Of a stretch of DNA of 64,000 nt, positions 60,411 to 64,000 are shown piece after piece. The notes below the pieces were generated by a model that was not told the origin of the DNA, searched no databases, and saw only the letters and a list, made by a program, of their open reading frames with translations. Every line of letters begins with the position of its first letter. The first letter of the stretch is position 1. The position numbers were made by a program, and so were the translations under genes. Origin of the DNA: JBCBKL01 sp038521825 (GTDB lineage: Bacteria; Pseudomonadota; Alphaproteobacteria; Rhodobacterales; Rhodobacteraceae); the NCBI GenBank assembly GCA_038521825.1, contig JBCBKL010000001.1:186001-250000 (forward strand). The letters are read 5' to 3'.

Positions 60411-62147
60411 ATGCAGAATAAAGTCATCGAAAGAGGCAAGGCAGAGCTGCGCAATGCGCGGAACGAGAGCCGCTCCCTCTACTGGATCGTCGGGCTTTTC
60501 AGTATGTTCGCGAATTTGCTGATGTTGACCGGCCCGTTATACATGTTGCAGGTCTATGACCGCGTTCTGGGCAGCCGGTCCGAAGAGACGCTGATCGCGT
60601 TGTCGTTGCTTGTTGTGTTCCTCTACGGCGTAATGGGCATCCTCGACTTTACCCGCGGCCGTATCATGGCCCGCGTCGGTGCCAGATTTCAGTCTCGGCT
60701 TGATCGAAGAGTGTTCGATGCCGTGATCCGAAAATCTGCGGTGGCTCCGGACGAGCAATCGCAGACCAGCCTCGCCGATCTCGAATCGGTACAAAGGCTA
60801 ATGACCTCACCGGTTCTGATGGCGTTTTTCGACCTTCCATGGACGCCGATTTTCGTGGCCGGCATTTTTATCTTCCATCCGATGCTGGGCTGGTTAGCCG
60901 TCGCCGGTGGTACTTTGCTGATCATAATTGCATTCGCGAACCAATTCTTGTCGCGACTACCGCAAGCCAAGGCCGGAGTTGCCGGGCAGCGGGCCAACGC
61001 AATGTCGGACCAGATCCGGCTTGAATCCGAAATGGTTCAGTCCATGGGTATGCGGGATGCGGCCTTTGGGCGGTGGCAAACGGCCCGGGGCGAGGCGCTG
61101 CAGGAACAGATCAGGGCAACAGATGTGGGCGGTGGCTTTACTTCGATGACGAAGACACTCCGCCTGTTTCTGCAAAGCGCGATGTTGGGGCTGGGTGCCT
61201 ATCTGGTCCTGCAAAACGAGATGACGCCGGGCGCCATGATCGCCGGTTCGATCCTGCTCGGTCGTGCTCTTGCTCCGATGGAGATGATGCTGAACCAGTG
61301 GCCTGTAGTACAGCGTGCCCGCAAGGGCTGGGACAACCTGGCGGAATTGCTGGGCACGGTACCGCAAGAACAGCCGAAAACGGCTTTGCCCAAACCGAAG
61401 GCCCGTCTGATCGCCAAAGCTCTGACCGTTGTTCCGCCGGGCGACCGGCAAGCGGCGCTGCGCAACGTCAACTTTGAACTGAAGCCGGGCGACGCCATGG
61501 GCGTCATCGGCCCGTCCGGCGCGGGCAAGTCGACGCTCGCTAGAACAATAACTGGTGTCTGGCGCCCCGCGGGTGGTTCAATTAGGCTAGATTCCGCGGC
61601 TCTGGACCAATACGACCCGAGCGTTCTGGGCGGCCATATCGGATATCTTCCGCAACGCGTGCAACTCTTCGATGGGACGATCGCCGACAACATCGCGCGC
61701 CTCGCAGCAACACCGGATGATGCAAAGGTTGTTGCAGCGGCCAAGAAGGCCGATGCGCACGAAATGATTCTGCAATTGCCCGAAGGCTATGACACGGTCA
61801 TCGACTCGGCCAAGCACCGGCTTTCTGGTGGTCAGGTGCAGCGGATCGGACTGGCGCGGGCGCTCTACGACGAGCCGGTGATCGTGGTGCTCGACGAACC
61901 AAACTCCAACCTCGACAATGAGGGGAACATGGCACTGAACGCGGCGATCAAATCGATGAAAGCCGAGGGTCGTTCGATTATCATTATGGCGCACCGCCCC
62001 GCTGCGATCCAGGAATGTGATACTCTCCTGGTAATCGAGAACGGCACGGCAACAGCCTTTGGGGCCAAGGATGAAATCCTGCAAACCATGGTCAAGAACC
62101 ACAAGCAGATCAAAGCTGTGCCTGCCGGCGCAGGAGGCGTGAGATGA
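60411..62147 (+). CDS. Type I secretion ABC permease/ATPase (PrtD-like)
   Basis: 578 residues: membrane domain (about 20-330) beginning NESRSLYWIVGLFSMFANLLMLTGP, then an ATPase domain with Walker A GPSGAGKST (from residue 367), signature LSGGQVQR (from 471) and Walker B VIVVLDEPNSNLD. No C39 peptidase domain, as in PrtD/HasD transporters of RTX proteases and other C-terminal-signal substrates. ATG 60411 (AAAGGTG upstream) is preferred to an ATG at 60276. Overlaps the HlyD gene (ATGA). Confidence 0.92.
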   Translation: MQNKVIERGKAELRNARNESRSLYWIVGLFSMFANLLMLTGPLYMLQVYDRVLGSRSEETLIALSLLVVFLYGVMGILDFTRGRIMARVGARFQSRLDRRVFDAVIRKSAVAPDEQSQTSLADLESVQRLMTSPVLMAFFDLPWTPIFVAGIFIFHPMLGWLAVAGGTLLIIIAFANQFLSRLPQAKAGVAGQRANAMSDQIRLESEMVQSMGMRDAAFGRWQTARGEALQEQIRATDVGGGFTSMTKTLRLFLQSAMLGLGAYLVLQNEMTPGAMIAGSILLGRALAPMEMMLNQWPVVQRARKGWDNLAELLGTVPQEQPKTALPKPKARLIAKALTVVPPGDRQAALRNVNFELKPGDAMGVIGPSGAGKSTLARTITGVWRPAGGSIRLDSAALDQYDPSVLGGHIGYLPQRVQLFDGTIADNIARLAATPDDAKVVAAAKKADAHEMILQLPEGYDTVIDSAKHRLSGGQVQRIGLARALYDEPVIVVLDEPNSNLDNEGNMALNAAIKSMKAEGRSIIIMAHRPAAIQECDTLLVIENGTATAFGAKDEILQTMVKNHKQIKAVPAGAGGVR

Positions 62148-63448
62148 GCGACAATTCGGCTTGGTCAGCGGCCAGACCCGTCTTTATCGGTATGATTGGA
62201 CTTGTTGGCCTTTTCGGTGGTTTCATGGCATGGGCCACGATGACGCAAATATCCGGTGCGATAATCGCGCCGGGGCGGATCGAGGTCGACCAGAACCGGC
62301 AAGTCGTCCAGCACCCCGTTGGCGGGGTCGTGGCGCGGATCGCGGTGAAAGAGGGCGATACGGTCAACGCCGGCGATATTCTCATTGAACTTGATGCCGA
62401 CCAACTGCGGAGCCAACTGGTGATCGTCGAAGGTCAGCTCTTTGAATTGATGGCCCGGCGCGGTCGACTTGAAGCGGAGCGTGACGGTCGCCCCCATGTG
62501 GTGTTTCCCGAAGAAGTCGTTGATGTGGCGGCCTCCAAGTCAGAGGTCAAAGAGCTGATTGATGGCCAGGAAAACCTGTTCTTTGCCCGCAAGGAAAGCG
62601 TCGCCCGCGAGGTTGAACAGCTCGAAAAGCGCAAGGCCCAGATCGTCAACCAGATTGAGGGTATCGTTGCACAACAGCAATCGCTGACCCGCCAAGTGTC
62701 ATTGATACGCCAAGAACTTGAAAGCCAGCAGTCGCTTCTTAATCGGGGGCTGGCGCAGGCGTCAGCGGTCTTGAACTTGGAACGAACGGCCGCCAGCCTT
62801 GATGGTCAGCTTGGTGAACTTTCCGCGTCCAAGGCACAATCCGAAGGTCGGATCACCGAGATCGACATCGAGATACTAAAGCTGAGCACACAACAGCGCG
62901 AAGAAGCCATCACGCGCCTTCGCGATCTGCGCTATCGCGAGCTTGAATTCGCGGAGCAGCGCGCGGCACTACGATCGGAGATTGATCTCTTGTCCATGCG
63001 CGCGCCCGTTTCCGGCATCGTCTACAACATGGCAGTTCAGACGCCCCGCTCAGTGATCCGAGGCGCTGATCCGGTGCTGTTTCTCGTGCCGCAGGACAGG
63101 CCCCTGGTCATCGCCGCGCGCGTCGATCCGATCCATATCGACCAGATAACGGTTGGCCAGGACGTGAATCTGCGGCTCTCGGCGCTCGATCAACGGACGA
63201 CGCCGGAACTTGTTGGCAAAGTTCAGCTTGTGTCGGCGGACGCCTTCGAGGACGACGCGCTTGGCGTGAGTTACTACCGCGCAGAAATCATCCTGAGCCC
63301 GGGAGAGATCGAACGGCTTGCTGATGGTCAGGTGCTGATACCCGGGATGCCGGTCGAGGCCTTTATTAGGACCGCGGACCGTTCGCCGTTGGCCTACCTG
63401 GTGAAGCCGATGACCGACTACTTCTCGCGGGCATTCCGGGAATCCTGA
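62144..63448 (+). CDS. Type I secretion membrane-fusion protein (PrtE/HlyD-like)
   Basis: 434 residues: short cytoplasmic start, one helix (about 10-32), GRIEVDQNRQVVQHPVGGVVARIAVKEGD lipoyl-like start, long coiled coil (about 115-275, rich in Glu/Gln/Leu), and the C-terminal beta domain with LSMRAPVSGIVYNMAVQTPRSVIR and LPGMPVEAFIRT-like LIPGMPVEAFIRTADRSPLAYLVKP. It couples the ABC exporter to an outer-membrane TolC-type channel, which is not encoded here. Start overlaps the ABC gene by four bases. Confidence 0.92.
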   Translation: MSDNSAWSAARPVFIGMIGLVGLFGGFMAWATMTQISGAIIAPGRIEVDQNRQVVQHPVGGVVARIAVKEGDTVNAGDILIELDADQLRSQLVIVEGQLFELMARRGRLEAERDGRPHVVFPEEVVDVAASKSEVKELIDGQENLFFARKESVAREVEQLEKRKAQIVNQIEGIVAQQQSLTRQVSLIRQELESQQSLLNRGLAQASAVLNLERTAASLDGQLGELSASKAQSEGRITEIDIEILKLSTQQREEAITRLRDLRYRELEFAEQRAALRSEIDLLSMRAPVSGIVYNMAVQTPRSVIRGADPVLFLVPQDRPLVIAARVDPIHIDQITVGQDVNLRLSALDQRTTPELVGKVQLVSADAFEDDALGVSYYRAEIILSPGEIERLADGQVLIPGMPVEAFIRTADRSPLAYLVKPMTDYFSRAFRES

Positions 63449-63517
63449 TCTTTCGCCTTTCAGATGGAATTGCCGCGGGCTAGCGTCCGCGGTGAATCGA
63501 ATTGAAAGGAACCACAA

Positions 63518-63976
63518 ATGACCATCGAAAACCGGCTGGCGGAACTGGGTGTAGAACTGCCGAACGCGCCAGCGCCAGCGGCAAATTACGTGCCCTTCGT
63601 GCAAGTCGGGGACATTGTCTATGTGTCCGGGCAGATCTCGAACGGTCCCGATGGCCTGATCACCGGCAAACTCGGTGCCGACATGGATGTGGAGGCGGGT
63701 GCGGCCGCTGCCAAGACCTGCGCCATCAGTCTGCTGGCTCAGGTCAAAGCGGCATGCGGCGGTGACATCAACCGGCTCAAGCGGGTCATCAAGCTGACCG
63801 GTTTCGTGAACTCGACCGCTGATTTCACCGATCAGCCCAAGGTGATCAACGGTGCGTCGGATTTCCTGGTCGATGCACTGGGCGATGCAGGGCGGCACTC
63901 ACGGTCCGCTGTTTCTGCTGTCGCGCTGCCGCTTGGCGTGGCTGTTGAGATCGAGGGCGTTTTCGAGATCGAATGA
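63518..63976 (+). CDS. RidA-family protein (YjgF/YER057c/UK114)
   Basis: 152 residues, of the longer RidA subgroup: VELPNAPAPAANYVPFVQVGDIVYVSGQIS, AKTCAISLLAQVKAACGG, VIKLTGFVNSTADF and SAVSAVALPLGVAVEIEGVFEI. RidA proteins hydrolyse reactive enamine/imine intermediates made by PLP enzymes; in this subgroup the catalytic Arg of classic RidA (usually in a late RxA motif) is not obvious at the same place, so deaminase activity is uncertain. AAAGGAA precedes ATG 63518. Confidence 0.85.
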   Translation: MTIENRLAELGVELPNAPAPAANYVPFVQVGDIVYVSGQISNGPDGLITGKLGADMDVEAGAAAAKTCAISLLAQVKAACGGDINRLKRVIKLTGFVNSTADFTDQPKVINGASDFLVDALGDAGRHSRSAVSAVALPLGVAVEIEGVFEIE

Positions 63977-64000
63977 GTCCGCAAATCCCGCCCGACTTCA
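63973..64000 (+). CDS. Start of a further gene (right-truncated)
   Basis: An ATG overlapping the RidA stop (ATGA at 63973-63976) opens a frame that runs to the window edge (MSPQIPPDF). Nine codons are too few to name it; the 4-bp overlap is the same coupling seen at many gene junctions in this window. Confidence 0.4.

Noticed and set aside
63473..63492. CCGCGG...CCGCGG hairpin as terminator before ridA
   Set aside because: Short stem with mismatches and no T run; each arm is itself a palindrome, so the repeat may be chance.

Overview
The window (about 60 % GC by eye, short intergenic gaps, many 4-bp ATGA/GTGA overlaps) reads as chromosomal DNA of an aerobic alphaproteobacterium, most likely a marine Rhodobacterales (Roseobacter-type) species. 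Signs of this are the betICBA/choXWV choline locus, a PHA synthase and phasin, a Hint-domain protein, a DUF5927-type glycosyltransferase, paired mlaA/mlaC and a glnK-amtB pair. I see no insertion sequence, prophage, CRISPR array or rRNA. One tRNA, tRNA-Arg(CCU), lies at 6506-6582.

Layout. 1-1520: end of a phosphate acetyltransferase and acetate kinase (acetyl-CoA to acetate). 1521-6293, leftward: LacI-type regulator, YcaQ-like DNA glycosylase and the three 5-oxoprolinase subunits pxpB, pxpC, pxpA. 6760-12643, leftward: a tightly overlapped methylated-amine cassette (dimethylglycine-dehydrogenase-like flavoprotein, MttB-family methyltransferase, TetR regulator, DAO-type oxidoreductase). 12946-16031, rightward: a zrg-like zinc operon (DUF2796 metal-binding protein, ABC ATPase, FtsX permease, DUF3299) behind a Zur-like operator. 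16232-18157: Tat-exported PhoX phosphatase. 18224-21614, leftward: a PstS-OmpA fusion and a secreted protein made of duplicated PilJ/NarX-like sensor modules. 22333-26264: cytochrome b561 and YceI, an ABM monooxygenase, and a beta-decarboxylating dehydrogenase with its GntR regulator.

26365-34531 is a complete choline locus: the ABC importer choXWV is divergent from betI-betC-betB-betA, with one palindromic BetI-type operator between. It converts choline-O-sulfate through choline to glycine betaine; the MttB/DMGDH cassette 14 kb away could act further down the demethylation route. 34580-38461 is a protocatechuate branch (pobA-pcaC-pcaH-pcaG with divergent pcaQ). 38468-48025 holds a SERCA-like Ca2+ ATPase, a phasin, and a leftward operon of flavodoxin, MacB-like ATPase and permease, HlyD adaptor and PHA synthase. 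48139-54399: glycosyltransferase and divergent sulfotransferase, smpB, Hint protein, sulfurtransferase and aminotransferase. 54777-56489: glnK-amtB. 56742-63976: class A penicillin-binding protein, mlaC/mlaA, a type I secretion ABC/HlyD pair and RidA; a further gene begins at the right edge.

Most genes belong to known families. The parts least explained by known systems are the four-P-box secreted protein paired with the PstS-OmpA fusion, the corrinoid-less MttB cassette with twin operator-like sites, the flavodoxin/MacB/HlyD/PhaC operon, and a set of TTCGGCAA palindromes at 54451-54507.
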